Origin: Pseudomonadota bacterium
GTDB lineage: Bacteria; Pseudomonadota; Gammaproteobacteria; Pseudomonadales; Moraxellaceae
Reading direction: 5' to 3'
Assembly (NCBI GenBank): GCA_021804355.1
Contig: JAJZHP010000013.1
Location: 1-35,485 of the forward strand
DNA: 35,485 nucleotides
The notes under the pieces are model-generated. The model saw nothing but the letters and a program-made list of their open reading frames with translations, searched no databases and was not told the DNA's origin. Below are positions 17,211 to 28,625 of the stretch, piece by piece (position 1 is the stretch's first letter; every line of letters starts with the position of its first letter). The position numbers and the translations under genes are program-made.

Positions 17211-19475
17211 ATGCTGAGCAAGGATCTAGAAGTCACTCTTAATTTTGCGTTCCGCGATGCTCGTGCCAAGCGGCATGAGTTTATGACCGTGGAACATTTG
17301 CTGCTAGCTTTGCTGGATAATGAATCAGCCATGCGTGTGCTGAAAGCGTGCGGGGCTGATGTGAGTGCCTTGCGTCGCGATCTGACGCATTTTATCGATG
17401 AAACCACCCCTTTGATTGCATCGCATGATGCTACCAAGGATACACAGCCTACCCTGGGTTTTCAGCGTGTTTTACAACGTGCAGTTTTTCATGTGCAGTC
17501 TTCGGGCAAGAAAGAGGTCAACGGCGCTAATGTGCTGGTGGCCATTTTCTCGGAGCAGGAATCCCAGGCTGTATTTTTCTTGAAGCACCAAGCCATCACG
17601 CGTATCGACGTGGTTAATTATATCTCCCATGGCATCGCTAAGGTGAATGATCCAGGCCAGCAGCAGGATCAACAGGATTCCAGTGACGAGGAGTCGGCCA
17701 GTGAAACGCCCTCTAACAGTCCTCTGGATGCCTATACCACTAACCTCAATGAACAGGCGAAGGCGGGGCGTATTGATCCTTTGGTAGGGCGTGACGAGGA
17801 AATTGAGCGGGCCATTCAGGTTTTATGCCGTCGCCGTAAAAATAATCCCCTTTTGGTAGGGGAGCCTGGTGTGGGCAAAACGGCGATTGCTGAGGGCTTG
17901 GCCTGGCTTATTATTGAAGGCAAGGTTCCTGAAGCTATATCGGGTTCTACCGTATATGCACTGGATTTAGGCGCCCTGCTGGCGGGCACCAAGTACCGCG
18001 GCGATTTTGAAAAACGACTCAAGTCATTGCTGGCGGAGTTGCGTAAGCAGGAAGGAGCCATCCTGTTTATCGATGAAATTCATACGATCATTGGCGCTGG
18101 TGCGGCTTCCGGCGGTGTCATGGATGCCTCCAACCTGATCAAACCCATGCTGGCTTCAGGCTCCCTCAAGTGCATGGGATCAACCACCTATCAAGAATAC
18201 CGTGGCATCTTTGAAAAAGATCGAGCCTTGGCGCGGCGTTTCCAGAAAATTGATGTCAAAGAGCCCAGTGTTGAAGAGACTTATCAGATCCTTAAGGGGT
18301 TGAAATCGCGCTTTGAGGAGCATCATGGCGTGCGTTACGCTGACAAAGCCTTGCAGGTCGCAGCTGAACTGGCTGAACGTTATATCAATGAACGCTTTTT
18401 GCCAGATAAGGCCATCGATGTTATCGATGAGGCCGGAGCATTTCAGCGCTTGCAGGTTCCCAGCAAGCGTAAAAAAATCATAGGTGTCACGGAAATTGAG
18501 GAAATTGTTGCCAAAATAGCGAGAATTCCCTCGAAATCGGTGTCAGTCAATGATAAGGAAGCGTTACGCAATCTTGAACGTGATCTGAAAATGACAGTTT
18601 TTGGGCAGGATAAGGCTATTGATGTACTTGCCTCTGCCATCAAGTTGTCACGTGCAGGGCTGAAAGCGCCTGAAAAGCCTATAGGTTGTTTCTTGTTTGC
18701 TGGTCCTACCGGTGTGGGAAAAACCGAGGTTACTCGCCAGTTGGCAAAATCCCTGGGGATAGAGTTGCTGCGTTTTGATATGTCTGAATACATGGAGCGT
18801 CATACGGTTTCACGCCTGATTGGTGCTCCTCCGGGTTATGTAGGTTATGACCAGGGTGGTTTATTGACAGAAGCCGTCAGCAAACATCCGCATTGTGTTT
18901 TATTACTGGATGAAATCGAAAAGGCTCATCCTGATGTCTATAACCTGCTTTTGCAGGTGATGGATCATGGCACCTTGACCGATAACAACGGGCGTAAATC
19001 AGACTTCCGCAACGTTATCCTGGTGATGACCACCAACGCTGGTGCTGAAGCCATGAATCATGCGTCGATTGGTTTCGCTGTTCAGGATCATTCCACCGAT
19101 GCCATGGAAATCATGCGCAAGATATTCTCTCCGGAATTTCGTAACCGTCTTGATTCAATTATTCAGTTTGAGTCGTTGAGTCAGAAAATTATTGAGAATG
19201 TGGTGGATAAATTCCTGGTTGAATTGCAGGCGCAACTGGATGATAAGCACGTTTTAATTGAAGTTGATCAGGAAGCCCGTTCATGGTTGGCTGAACATGG
19301 CTATGATAAAGCCATGGGGGCTAGGCCGATGAGTCGCCTTATTCAGGAAGAACTGAAGAAGGTGCTTGCTGAAAAGATTCTCTTTGGCGAGCTCGCTGAC
19401 CACGGTGGTCGTGTCCATGTGACGGTCGAAGGCGATCATCTGCATCTAGACGTTGAGGAGACTGAAGTCGCTTGA
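17211..19475 (+). CDS. clpA: ClpA, AAA+ unfoldase of ClpAP
   Basis: 754 residues. Order: N-terminal double Clp repeat (about 1-140), a charged Gln/Asp/Ser linker (about 145-170), D1 with Walker A GEPGVGKTAIAEGL (near 218) and Walker B ILFIDEIHT (near 284), then D2 with GPTGVGKTEVTRQLA (near 498) and VLLLDEIEKAHPDVYNLLL (near 564). The loop IGF near 618-620 should dock on ClpP, which is not in this window. There is no ClpB-type middle domain. It is cotranscribed with clpS. Confidence 0.97.
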   Translation: MLSKDLEVTLNFAFRDARAKRHEFMTVEHLLLALLDNESAMRVLKACGADVSALRRDLTHFIDETTPLIASHDATKDTQPTLGFQRVLQRAVFHVQSSGKKEVNGANVLVAIFSEQESQAVFFLKHQAITRIDVVNYISHGIAKVNDPGQQQDQQDSSDEESASETPSNSPLDAYTTNLNEQAKAGRIDPLVGRDEEIERAIQVLCRRRKNNPLLVGEPGVGKTAIAEGLAWLIIEGKVPEAISGSTVYALDLGALLAGTKYRGDFEKRLKSLLAELRKQEGAILFIDEIHTIIGAGAASGGVMDASNLIKPMLASGSLKCMGSTTYQEYRGIFEKDRALARRFQKIDVKEPSVEETYQILKGLKSRFEEHHGVRYADKALQVAAELAERYINERFLPDKAIDVIDEAGAFQRLQVPSKRKKIIGVTEIEEIVAKIARIPSKSVSVNDKEALRNLERDLKMTVFGQDKAIDVLASAIKLSRAGLKAPEKPIGCFLFAGPTGVGKTEVTRQLAKSLGIELLRFDMSEYMERHTVSRLIGAPPGYVGYDQGGLLTEAVSKHPHCVLLLDEIEKAHPDVYNLLLQVMDHGTLTDNNGRKSDFRNVILVMTTNAGAEAMNHASIGFAVQDHSTDAMEIMRKIFSPEFRNRLDSIIQFESLSQKIIENVVDKFLVELQAQLDDKHVLIEVDQEARSWLAEHGYDKAMGARPMSRLIQEELKKVLAEKILFGELADHGGRVHVTVEGDHLHLDVEETEVA

Positions 19476-19482
19476 TGTTTTC

Positions 19483-19518
19483 TGCAGTAGGGGGGGGCGG
19501 CCACGCCCCAACCCTGCA
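19483..19518. terminator. Strong GC hairpin between convergent clpA and infA
   Basis: GGGGCG (19494-19499) pairs with CGCCCC (19504-19509) around GCCA. Outer GGG/CCC and TGCA/TGCA pairs lengthen the stem. It lies just behind the clpA stop, where a shared terminator is expected. No T-tract follows on the plus strand, so it may only assist termination or protect 3' ends. Confidence 0.4.
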
Positions 19519-19566
19519 AGCTAAACAGTGATGGTGTTTTCTGCTGGAATGTAAAACCTGCGTTAG

Positions 19567-19785
19567 TCAGCGGACGCGGTAAGTAATGCGTCCTTTGGTA
19601 AGGTCATAGGGTGTCATTTCCACCTTAACCTGATCTCCCGTCAAAATGCGAATATAGTGCTTGCGCATCTTGCCAGATATGTGAGCGGTCACGACATGCC
19701 CATTTTCCAGCTGGACACGAAACATGGTGTTGGGTAGTGTCTCGATGACGGTGCCGTCGAGTTCTAGGGTATCTTCTTTGGACAT
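19567..19785 (-). CDS. infA: Translation initiation factor IF-1
   Basis: 72 residues, the exact E. coli length. The S1/OB-fold sequence contains the near-invariant [20 protein letters not shown] and [19 protein letters not shown]. Only the N-terminus ([10 protein letters not shown]) differs noticeably. IF-1 binds the 30S A site during initiation. GGAGG lies ten bases before the ATG. It is the last gene of the minus-strand run trxB-aat-bpt-infA, with a 93-base gap from bpt. Confidence 0.98.
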   Translation of the reverse strand: MSKEDTLELDGTVIETLPNTMFRVQLENGHVVTAHISGKMRKHYIRILTGDQVKVEMTPYDLTKGRITYRVR

Positions 19786-19878
19786 TAAGTCCCGACCTCC
19801 GGATGCTATTTTGCAAGAGGCGGTGATTGTGCATCAAAAAAGCTCTGGGGCAAAGGGGGCATCATGAAAAGAATGCTA

Positions 19879-20586
19879 TTACTTAGCCATTAGCCATTCA
19901 TCATGTATCAGCATCTCCATCGGACGGAATACCGATTTGTAACGCATTTTAGCCGATTGCTGTATCCAGTACCCCAAATACACGGCATGGTAGTGCATGC
20001 GACGGCACTCTTCGATTTGCCATAGAATAGCGAAAGTGCCTAGGCTGCGTGCCGCTTGTAGAGGTTCGAAAAAAGTATAGGTGGCTGACATGCCTTGCGG
20101 TAACCAGTCGCAAACGGCGACGGCTATCAAGGTGCCCTGAAGGCGGAATTCGATAAAACAGGTATCACTCCAGGCAGACTGAAGAAAGGAGACAAACTGA
20201 TCGACGCTAGGAGGGAACATATCACCATCGGCATGCCGGTGGCGGATGTAACGGTCGTAAAGGTCATAACGCTCTTCCGTTAGTCCTGGCATGGTCGTCG
20301 AGACGTCAAGATCCTGATTCATAGCCCAGACCCGGCGTTGCGAACGATTGGGTTTAAATAAGGCTACGGGGATACGTACGGGTATACACGCCTGGCAGGG
20401 ATGGCAATGCGGGCGGTAGACAAAATTACCGCTGCGCCTGAAGCCTAAATCACTGAGTTCACCGTAAAGAGCGGCTGACATCGTGGACTGAGGATCAGCA
20501 AATAGGGTTGAGGCCTGTCGATCATCCAGGTAGCTGCAGGCATGTTCTGCCGTACTATAAAACTTTAGTTCCCGCACTGAACTCAT
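19879..20586 (-). CDS. bpt: Aspartate/glutamate leucyltransferase (Bpt)
   Basis: 235 residues. It has the N-terminal EHACSYLDDRQASTLF, YRPHCHPCQACIPVRIPV with paired cysteines (near 58-75), and the acyltransferase core RHADGDMFPPS (near 136), MSATYTFFEPL (near 186) and YLGYWIQQSAKMRYKSVFRP (near 209-228). The family moves leucine from Leu-tRNA to proteins starting with Asp or Glu. It was annotated in the past as an arginyltransferase (ate). Together with Aat and ClpS nearby it forms the N-degron route. AGGAT precedes the ATG. Confidence 0.95.
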   Translation of the reverse strand: MSSVRELKFYSTAEHACSYLDDRQASTLFADPQSTMSAALYGELSDLGFRRSGNFVYRPHCHPCQACIPVRIPVALFKPNRSQRRVWAMNQDLDVSTTMPGLTEERYDLYDRYIRHRHADGDMFPPSVDQFVSFLQSAWSDTCFIEFRLQGTLIAVAVCDWLPQGMSATYTFFEPLQAARSLGTFAILWQIEECRRMHYHAVYLGYWIQQSAKMRYKSVFRPMEMLIHDEWLMAK

Positions 20587-20660
20587 GTGGTTATCCTGAA
20601 TCGGGATGCAAAACTGCCCCTAAATAATCATAGCAGGTCATTTTAGGATATTTCGTGTGC

Positions 20661-22387
<1,727 letters not shown>

Positions 22388-22412
22388 TCAAGAGCTGAAT
22401 CGGTGTTCCAAT

Positions 22413-23477
22413 ATGAAAATCGGACTACCCAAAGAATGTAAAATCATGGAAGGGCGTGTTGCCTTGACGCCCGCCGCTGTGGCTAGCCTGGTTGCCGCTG
22501 GTCACGAGCTTATCGTACAGCAGAATGCTGGGGTATTGGCAGGTTATTCAGATCATGCCTATGGGCAGGCTGGAGCCAGTCTGGAGGCTGAAGCCTCTGA
22601 GGTTTACGCTCAAGCTGAGCTGGTTGTTAAGGTCAAAGAGCCGCAGTCACATGAGATTTCCTGGCTACGTTCAGATCATGTCTTGTTCTGCTTTTTGCAT
22701 CTGGCGGCTGAACCTGCGCTTTTGGCGGGGCTATTACAACAAAAAACAACGGCAATAGCTTTTGAAACGGTGATGCTCTCCGGAGGAGCTTTACCCCTGT
22801 TAGCGCCTATGAGTCGGATTGCTGGTGCCTTAGCCATACCTCTGGGAGCGCAATATTTAACGTCAGTGGCGGGAGGACGCGGGGTATTGTTATCGGCCTT
22901 GCCGGGGTTGCCACGTGCTCATGTGGTGGTGCTGGGTGGTGGCGTCGCCGGAGGGCAAGCGGCCATGTTGGCGGCGGCCATGGGGGCAAGGGTGACCGTT
23001 TTTGATCGCAAGCCTGAGGTTTGGGATTACTTGTCGCGCCAGCATCCCGCTATAACTACCTTGTCGATAGAGGGTGGCGCTGTGGATGCGGCTTTAACAG
23101 ATGCTGATTTGCTGATAGGGGCGGTCTTGTTGCCAGGTGCTAAAGCTCCCTCGCTGATCAGTCGTCAACAAGTGGCTGCTATGCAGCAAGGTTCAGTCAT
23201 AGTTGATATTTCAGTGGATCAGGGAGGGTGTATTGCCACGACACGACCAACCACGCATGTCCAGCCAGCCTATGTGGAGGAAGGTGTTATTCATCTGGCG
23301 GTGACTAACTTACCGGGTATCGTTCCTCGTACCTCCACCGATGCGCTTTCTGCTGTTTTATTGCCGTATGTGCATCGGTTGAGCCAGACAGACTGGCGGC
23401 ATGACCCGATTTTATGTGCAGCGATCAATGTGGAGGCTGGTCGGACGGTATTACCCGCGCTTCAAGGAACTATGTAA
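22413..23477 (+). CDS. ald: Alanine dehydrogenase
   Basis: 354 residues, slightly shorter than the usual 370. The N-terminal domain begins MKIGLPKECKIMEGRVALTP. The substrate-binding lysine is in LVVKVKEPQ (near 74) and the catalytic histidine in FCFLHLAAE (near 93). The Rossmann motif VVVLGGGVAGGQAAMLAAAMGA is split near 170-191, followed by FDRKPE, the NAD-specific Asp turn. It interconverts alanine and pyruvate plus ammonia. Its last 16 bases overlap the end of the convergent PstS-like gene. Confidence 0.93.
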   Translation: MKIGLPKECKIMEGRVALTPAAVASLVAAGHELIVQQNAGVLAGYSDHAYGQAGASLEAEASEVYAQAELVVKVKEPQSHEISWLRSDHVLFCFLHLAAEPALLAGLLQQKTTAIAFETVMLSGGALPLLAPMSRIAGALAIPLGAQYLTSVAGGRGVLLSALPGLPRAHVVVLGGGVAGGQAAMLAAAMGARVTVFDRKPEVWDYLSRQHPAITTLSIEGGAVDAALTDADLLIGAVLLPGAKAPSLISRQQVAAMQQGSVIVDISVDQGGCIATTRPTTHVQPAYVEEGVIHLAVTNLPGIVPRTSTDALSAVLLPYVHRLSQTDWRHDPILCAAINVEAGRTVLPALQGTM

Positions 23478-23896
23478 ACGATTTTGACCCCGGCATTGAT
23501 ATGGGTGCTTTCAATATAACCCACCATACGCGGGTCATGTTCCACCATATGAACAATCTGGGCATCATCAGGAACATCATGAGGGGGTTGGCTTGCGCTG
23601 GTAAAGACCTGGGCAGCCCACCAGGCCCTGACCTGAGATTCTGTCATGTGACAGGTGTCCTGATAGAAATGTGCCCGTAAGGTGTGGCTGTTATCCAGAG
23701 GAATGACAGGTAGGCCATCGGGGAAAGTAAAAATCTTGCCCAGATAAATATTGCGAATATCTTCACGGTGTAGGCTATCTATCGGGTTATGGCGTGACAC
23801 GATGACAACAGGTTCTGCATGGGACAGGCATGTTGCTGATAACAGCATTAATATCACGAAGGTAAAGGGTCGGTAATGCCACGTGCAATAGCGCAT
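23462..23896 (-). CDS. Small secreted PstS-like (PBP-like) protein
   Basis: 144 residues from ATG 23896 (GAGAGGG upstream; a TTG at 23911 overlaps the porin stop). A signal peptide is evident: basic start, FVILMLLSATCLSHA, cleavage near residue 27. The mature protein has SLHREDIRNIYLGKIFTFPDG, typical of the PstS-like PBP domain in its short single-domain form, and ends with a GYIESTHIN segment like the GYV motif of phosphate-binding proteins. It lacks a full two-lobe PstS fold and has no ABC permease nearby. It is downstream of, and essentially overlapping with, the porin gene, so the two likely act together in the envelope. Confidence 0.7.
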   Translation of the reverse strand: MRYCTWHYRPFTFVILMLLSATCLSHAEPVVIVSRHNPIDSLHREDIRNIYLGKIFTFPDGLPVIPLDNSHTLRAHFYQDTCHMTESQVRAWWAAQVFTSASQPPHDVPDDAQIVHMVEHDPRMVGYIESTHINAGVKIVYIVP

Positions 23897-23907
23897 AGAT
23901 GGCCCTC

Positions 23908-25143
23908 TCAAAATATAAAGTCCATGCCGACAGCGATCACATTAAAGCTTTGCGCGCTGGCGATAAAGGACGGTGTAGGATTGGCATAAGCACTTTCACT
24001 GCCTGCAGGTTTGCTGATGTGATCAATCTCCAGTTTGAAATCTATATTGGCCTGAAGGTCATAGCGTAAGCCGAATGATAGATTGGCCTGATTAATGGGG
24101 GCATCGAGTAAAGTATCTATGGCATTAATCTGAGCAACAACACTAGCTTGGCTGCTAGAGACCAGGCCAGGCAGCTGGTAGCTGTTGATATTCCAGTAGC
24201 GGGTGTACATGACATAGGGCGTCAGATTCTTCCACGTCCAGCCCAGTAGCATGTTATAGCCACGAACATCCTGTATCAGGGCTGTGTTTAGACGTCGGTT
24301 GACATATTCAGCCTGCAGTAACCAGGGATCATTGCGTAGGGTATAGGCGAGATCGAGGAAATCAGCCGTGATGCCTTGGCTAGGAGTTTGTGCATTAATC
24401 ATGCTGGCACTTGAAACGCCTGATGCTGCCAGTTCACTCAAGGCGGCATGAAAGTTATCAAGTAAATTACTGTTGGCAGAAATTTGTGTTCTTGAATAGG
24501 CCACTCGCCAGTTCTGAAAGCCGCGGTCCAGTGACAGACTCAGGCCATTGGTGTGAAAGTGGTACTGGGTGACAGCTTCGGTGTAGTCAAAGATGCTTTG
24601 GTTTTGTATACCTGAGTCGAGGTTGATATGCCATAGCCAGTCACCTTCATGGAGGTGCCAGGTCAAATCAGCGCCATTGATATAGGCCAGAGGATTGGAT
24701 AAATAGGTGTCAGGCAAGTGTAGACTCAGTCGTGAATATCCTATCTCTCGTGACTCTGACATCAGCAGCGAGTTGGTGGCCAGGCGACCAAAACGAAGCA
24801 TCAGGTTGGGCAATGGGTGGTATTGCAGGTTGGCCCATTCGATATACGGGGTAGCTGAACCATCCGATTGTTGTCGCGAGACGACCTGAACGGTGGCATG
24901 GATACTGGTGCTCAAGTTGCTATCGGCTTGCACGCCGAATAAAGAATCAGTTTCGGCACTGCGCCGAGTGGTATAGCCTACACCGGTATTTTCCTGGACA
25001 GTTGATATGTAATCAATGCCCCGGTTGTTGTTCTGATCAATGGCCAGTGTGCCAAAACCTGAAAAATGTATAGGATCCTCAGCGATGGCTGAGGACTCCA
25101 TCAACAATAAAAGGATTCCCACCAATATCCCTTTTACAAACAC
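23908..25143 (-). CDS. Outer-membrane beta-barrel porin-like protein
   Basis: 411 residues. Signal peptide VKGILVGILLLLMESSAIA, cleaved near residue 21. The mature sequence begins IHFSGFGTLAIDQ, the usual first strand of gammaproteobacterial porins, and shows alternating polar/hydrophobic strands throughout, such as LMLRFGRLATNSLL and NVIAVGMDFIF. The C-terminal phenylalanine is the BAM recognition feature of outer-membrane proteins. NLSFGLRYDLQANIDFKLEID resembles the last hairpins of the Omp-like porin group. The solute is unknown. It forms a pair with the PstS-like gene and may be involved in anion or phosphate uptake (inference). Confidence 0.72.
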   Translation of the reverse strand: MFVKGILVGILLLLMESSAIAEDPIHFSGFGTLAIDQNNNRGIDYISTVQENTGVGYTTRRSAETDSLFGVQADSNLSTSIHATVQVVSRQQSDGSATPYIEWANLQYHPLPNLMLRFGRLATNSLLMSESREIGYSRLSLHLPDTYLSNPLAYINGADLTWHLHEGDWLWHINLDSGIQNQSIFDYTEAVTQYHFHTNGLSLSLDRGFQNWRVAYSRTQISANSNLLDNFHAALSELAASGVSSASMINAQTPSQGITADFLDLAYTLRNDPWLLQAEYVNRRLNTALIQDVRGYNMLLGWTWKNLTPYVMYTRYWNINSYQLPGLVSSSQASVVAQINAIDTLLDAPINQANLSFGLRYDLQANIDFKLEIDHISKPAGSESAYANPTPSFIASAQSFNVIAVGMDFIF

Positions 25144-25315
25144 ATTTCATCCTTGCGGCGCAGGCTAACCCTATCTCCATTTAGCATAACAGTAATATCC
25201 GAATCTGCCATTAAACGGCATACTGACAGGTATTCCGTGTTAAGCGCAGGGAACGTTATGGCAAAGTACAAGCATCGCGTTAGAATACCTGCCTGATCAG
25301 TAAGAAGAGTGTGTT

Positions 25316-27781
25316 GTGACCAAGGATGCCATGGTTGTTCAAGGTGTGGGTATAGGCAAGCGGTTGATCTGGGTAGAAGCTGCGCTTTGGTGGTTGGCGG
25401 CTATCTTGCTGATCATGGCTTTATTGACGCACAGCAATACGGACCCAGGCTGGACACATAGCGCCAGTGGTGCCTCGGTAACCAATGCCTTGGGGCTTGG
25501 TGGAGCCTGGGTTTCTGATGTCATGACGGCTTTGTTGGGTCCTGTCTGCTGGCTGATTCCAGTTTTTTTATTGCAAGCTCCTGTTCAGCGCATGAAAGGA
25601 GCACAAGCCAACAGAGGGCTATGGGTATTTCGCCTGCTCGGCCTGGGGGTTGCCCTGCTAGCACTGGCAGCACTGGCCAGGCTGCACTTTAAAGTACATG
25701 CTGATTTTCTAGTTAATGGTGCGGGTGGGTTGATTGGTGAATTACTGGGTATGGCAGGTTGGCATACCCTAGGATTGGCAGGTAGCTCGGTCTTGTTCCT
25801 GGGGTGTGCCTTGATCGGTATGGTGGTGGCCTTTGATATCGATGTGCTGCAGGTCACGGAGTGGGTAGGATGGCCCGTGCTGTGGGTCTTGGAGACCATG
25901 GCAAACGGGGTGATACGTCGTGTCCAACATATCCATAGGGCCTGGCAACAACGGCAGAAGTTGCGTCAGGAGTTTCGTGAACAGCAGGAACAATTTTCGC
26001 TGCACATCAGTAATCCGAAGGTGAAGCAACAACTGGCCAAGGAGCGTGAAGAGCCTAGACTGGGACAGATCAGTGCATGGGAAGAAACTCCAGTCACTAT
26101 ACCTGTGATTCCCATGACTTCATCAGCGTTACCAGAATCCGTTGCGCTGGTGATCCCGCCCAAACCTTTGCCTAAAAAAACATCGGCCAAGCCGCAACCT
26201 ACCATCCATACAGCGGTCACGGCGCTGGAGCCTAGTTTGCGCGCTGAACGTGAACGACAATTTACGCTGTTTGAAGGACTACCTTCGAACTCGGATTTAC
26301 CTGCCGTGAGTTTGCTGGATGCGCCAGATCATTCACGCAAGCGCGGTTATAGTCAGGAAGCCCTGGAAGGTTTATCCAGGTTGCTTGAGCTAAAACTGAA
26401 AGAGTTTAATGTCGATGCGGATGTCACGGCGGTGCAACCCGGTCCGGTGATTACCCGTTTTGAGATTCAGCCGGCTCCAGGTGTCAAAGTAGCCCGTATC
26501 AGCAATATCGCTAAGGATCTGGCGCGGTCTTTAGCCGTTATTTCTGTGCGGGTGGTGGAGGTTATTCCAGGTAAATCGGTCGTTGGCATTGAGATTCCTA
26601 ATGAGAATCGTGAAATCGTTCGCCTGTCGGAGGTGCTTTCTTCAGCAGAGTACGATAGCCGTGAATCGCCACTAACCCTGGTGCTAGGTAAGGATATTGG
26701 TGGTCGTCCTGTGGTTGCAGATCTGGCACGTATGCCGCATTTATTAGTGGCTGGCACCACCGGTTCGGGTAAATCCGTGGGGGTGAATGCCATGTTACTC
26801 AGCATTCTTTACAAAGCCACACCGGAACAAGTGCGCCTGATTATGATTGACCCTAAAATGCTGGAATTGTCGGTATACGATGGTATTCCACATTTATTGA
26901 CCCCCGTCGTCACGGATATGAAAGAAGCGGCTAATGCACTGCGCTGGTCTGTGGCTGAAATGGAACGACGTTACAAACTGCTTTCCAAGATGGGGGTGCG
27001 TAATCTCGCGGGTTATAACAAAAAAATCAATGAAGCCAATGAGGCAGGTACACCTATCCGCGATCCCTTGTGGCGACCGGAGGATACAGGGCTGCAGGAT
27101 GAAGCGCCCTGGCTGACGGCATTGCCGTTTATCGTGGTCGTGGTCGATGAATTCGCCGATATGATGATGGTGGTAGGCAAAAAGGTGGAAGAACTGATTG
27201 CGCGCATTGCCCAGAAAGCACGTGCAGCAGGCATACATTTGATCTTGGCTACACAACGCCCTTCGGTTGATGTAATCACGGGTCTCATCAAGGCTAATAT
27301 ACCTACCCGTATTGCATTTCAGGTTTCCAGCAAGATTGATTCGCGTACCATACTGGATCAGGGCGGCGCTGATCAGCTGCTAGGGCAGGGGGATATGCTT
27401 TTTCTGCCCCCGGGTAGCGGCTTGCCTGAGCGCGTGCATGGAGCTTTTGTTGCCGATGAGGAAGTACACAGGGTGTGTGATCATTGGCGTTCTCGTGGAA
27501 GTCCTGAGTATATCGACGAGATCCTTGAAGGTAGTTATGAGGTAAGTGACTCAGGTCAAGGGACTGAAGGCGAGGAGAGTGCTGAACAGGATCCGCTTTA
27601 CGATCAGGCGGTAGCGTTCGTCCTGGAAACACGGCGGGCTTCAACGTCATTTGTACAGAGAAAGTTCAAAATAGGCTATAACCGTGCCGCTCGGCTAGTT
27701 GAGGCTATGGAGGCTTCGGGAGTCGTTAGTTCCATGCAAAGTAATGGCCAGCGTGAAGTACTGGTTCCCCATCGTGAATAG
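25316..27781 (+). CDS. ftsK: DNA translocase FtsK
   Basis: 821 residues; GTG start at 25316 after AAGAAGAG. The N-terminal 180 residues have four hydrophobic membrane segments, for example [13 protein letters not shown] and [20 protein letters not shown] short linker (about 200-330) lacks the long Pro/Gln repeats of enteric FtsK. The motor has Walker [17 protein letters not shown] (near 480) and Walker [15 protein letters not shown] (near 603). The C-terminal winged-helix gamma domain, [20 protein letters not shown] to the end, should read KOPS sites. It moves chromosomes at the septum and activates XerCD at dif. It is followed by lolA 10 bases on. Confidence 0.96.
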   Translation: MTKDAMVVQGVGIGKRLIWVEAALWWLAAILLIMALLTHSNTDPGWTHSASGASVTNALGLGGAWVSDVMTALLGPVCWLIPVFLLQAPVQRMKGAQANRGLWVFRLLGLGVALLALAALARLHFKVHADFLVNGAGGLIGELLGMAGWHTLGLAGSSVLFLGCALIGMVVAFDIDVLQVTEWVGWPVLWVLETMANGVIRRVQHIHRAWQQRQKLRQEFREQQEQFSLHISNPKVKQQLAKEREEPRLGQISAWEETPVTIPVIPMTSSALPESVALVIPPKPLPKKTSAKPQPTIHTAVTALEPSLRAERERQFTLFEGLPSNSDLPAVSLLDAPDHSRKRGYSQEALEGLSRLLELKLKEFNVDADVTAVQPGPVITRFEIQPAPGVKVARISNIAKDLARSLAVISVRVVEVIPGKSVVGIEIPNENREIVRLSEVLSSAEYDSRESPLTLVLGKDIGGRPVVADLARMPHLLVAGTTGSGKSVGVNAMLLSILYKATPEQVRLIMIDPKMLELSVYDGIPHLLTPVVTDMKEAANALRWSVAEMERRYKLLSKMGVRNLAGYNKKINEANEAGTPIRDPLWRPEDTGLQDEAPWLTALPFIVVVVDEFADMMMVVGKKVEELIARIAQKARAAGIHLILATQRPSVDVITGLIKANIPTRIAFQVSSKIDSRTILDQGGADQLLGQGDMLFLPPGSGLPERVHGAFVADEEVHRVCDHWRSRGSPEYIDEILEGSYEVSDSGQGTEGEESAEQDPLYDQAVAFVLETRRASTSFVQRKFKIGYNRAARLVEAMEASGVVSSMQSNGQREVLVPHRE

Positions 27782-27791
27782 GAGTTCCCTG

Positions 27792-28415
27792 ATGAGATTT
27801 TCAGCTTGGTGGGTCGGTTTGAGTTTACTGGCCAGCACATGGGTACATGCCGATGAGCAGGCAGTACAGCAACTCAACCAGGCCTTGATGCATATCGATG
27901 ATGCCAAGGCGCATTTCACCCAGCACATCATTGATACCCGAGGTGTGCGAGGCCGTGAATTCAGTGGCACCATGCAAGTTAAGCGTCCTGGGTATTTTCG
28001 CTGGGATACTCAGCAGCCCTATGCTCAGACCATAGTGGCTGATGGTCACAAGGTATGGGTCTATGATCCGGATTTAAACCAGGTGCTTATTGAAGCCATG
28101 GACAAGCAGGTGGGTAATACGCCAGCCTTGTTATTAAGTAGCAATACACAACAATTGGCTAAGAATTTTGAAGTCACCTCAGAACCGGTTCCCGCGGGTG
28201 AAGCCTCATTTTTATTAAAACCTAAATCCTCCGACGCGATGTTTGAGGCGATGCGTATCAAGTTTGCGCAAGGGGTGATTACTGAGATGCAGCTGAAAGA
28301 CAGTATGGGTCAGAAGACACGTATTCAGTTTACTGAGGTTCATTACCATCAGGCGCTGGATACACATGTTTTTCAGTTCAAGATTCCCCAGGGCGCAGAT
28401 GTTGTTCAACAATGA
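27792..28415 (+). CDS. lolA: Outer-membrane lipoprotein carrier protein LolA
   Basis: 207 residues from ATG 27792 (GGAG upstream). The signal peptide RFSAWWVGLSLLASTWVHA is cleaved before DEQ. The mature protein has the LolA pattern: AKAHFTQHIIDTRGVRGREF, GTMQVKRPGYFRWDTQQPY, and VADGHKVWVYDPDLNQVLIE. It shuttles lipoproteins across the periplasm from LolCDE to LolB. It sits between ftsK and rarA, as in Pseudomonas and E. coli, and is probably cotranscribed with ftsK. Confidence 0.95.
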   Translation: MRFSAWWVGLSLLASTWVHADEQAVQQLNQALMHIDDAKAHFTQHIIDTRGVRGREFSGTMQVKRPGYFRWDTQQPYAQTIVADGHKVWVYDPDLNQVLIEAMDKQVGNTPALLLSSNTQQLAKNFEVTSEPVPAGEASFLLKPKSSDAMFEAMRIKFAQGVITEMQLKDSMGQKTRIQFTEVHYHQALDTHVFQFKIPQGADVVQQ

Positions 28416-28432
28416 TGCGGATGGTTTAGGGG

Positions 28433-28543
28433 GTGTCTGATTTATTTAGCATCACACCAATGCCTCCCCTGGCTGAGGCCCTGAGACCGGCCTTATTAGA
28501 CGAGGTCGTCGGACAGACTCATCTGCTGGGTGAGGGCAAGACC
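28433..28543 (+). pseudogene. rarA: 5' scar of the native rarA (first 37 codons)
   Basis: GTG 28433, in the usual place 17 bases after lolA, encodes MSDLFSITPMPPLAEALRP and continues LLDEVVGQTHLLGEGKT. This aligns residue for residue with the N-terminus of the complete rarA just downstream (MADLFAQDPVPPLAEALRP...LDEVIGQSHLLGEGKP). After codon 37 all similarity stops and the frame becomes AT-rich nonsense (VKSFIKHRLIKI...), closing at 28633. The AAA+ domain is missing, so the fragment cannot be functional. Its codon use matches lolA and ftsK, so it is taken as the remnant of the ancestral gene. Confidence 0.85.
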
Positions 28544-28625
28544 GTAAAATCATTTATAAAACATAGACTTATAAAGATAATAGTGCAATTAATTGTGCTT
28601 CCCCATTGTTTTCAGGGGGGAAGCT
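28544..28625. other. AT-rich junction between rarA scar and complete rarA
   Basis: About 80 bases of AT-rich DNA separate the scar from the second rarA. They include a palindrome CAATTAATTG (within gtgcaattaattgtgc) and end with GGGGGGAAG, a ribosome-binding site for the ATG at 28626. They probably arrived with the second gene as its leader. I see no transposase remnant or clear direct repeat. Confidence 0.4.

Noticed and set aside
26894-27256. 120-residue minus-strand open frame inside ftsK
   Set aside because: It is antisense to the FtsK motor domain, has a Cys/His-rich shadow composition and no family pattern; ftsK is certain in the plus frame.
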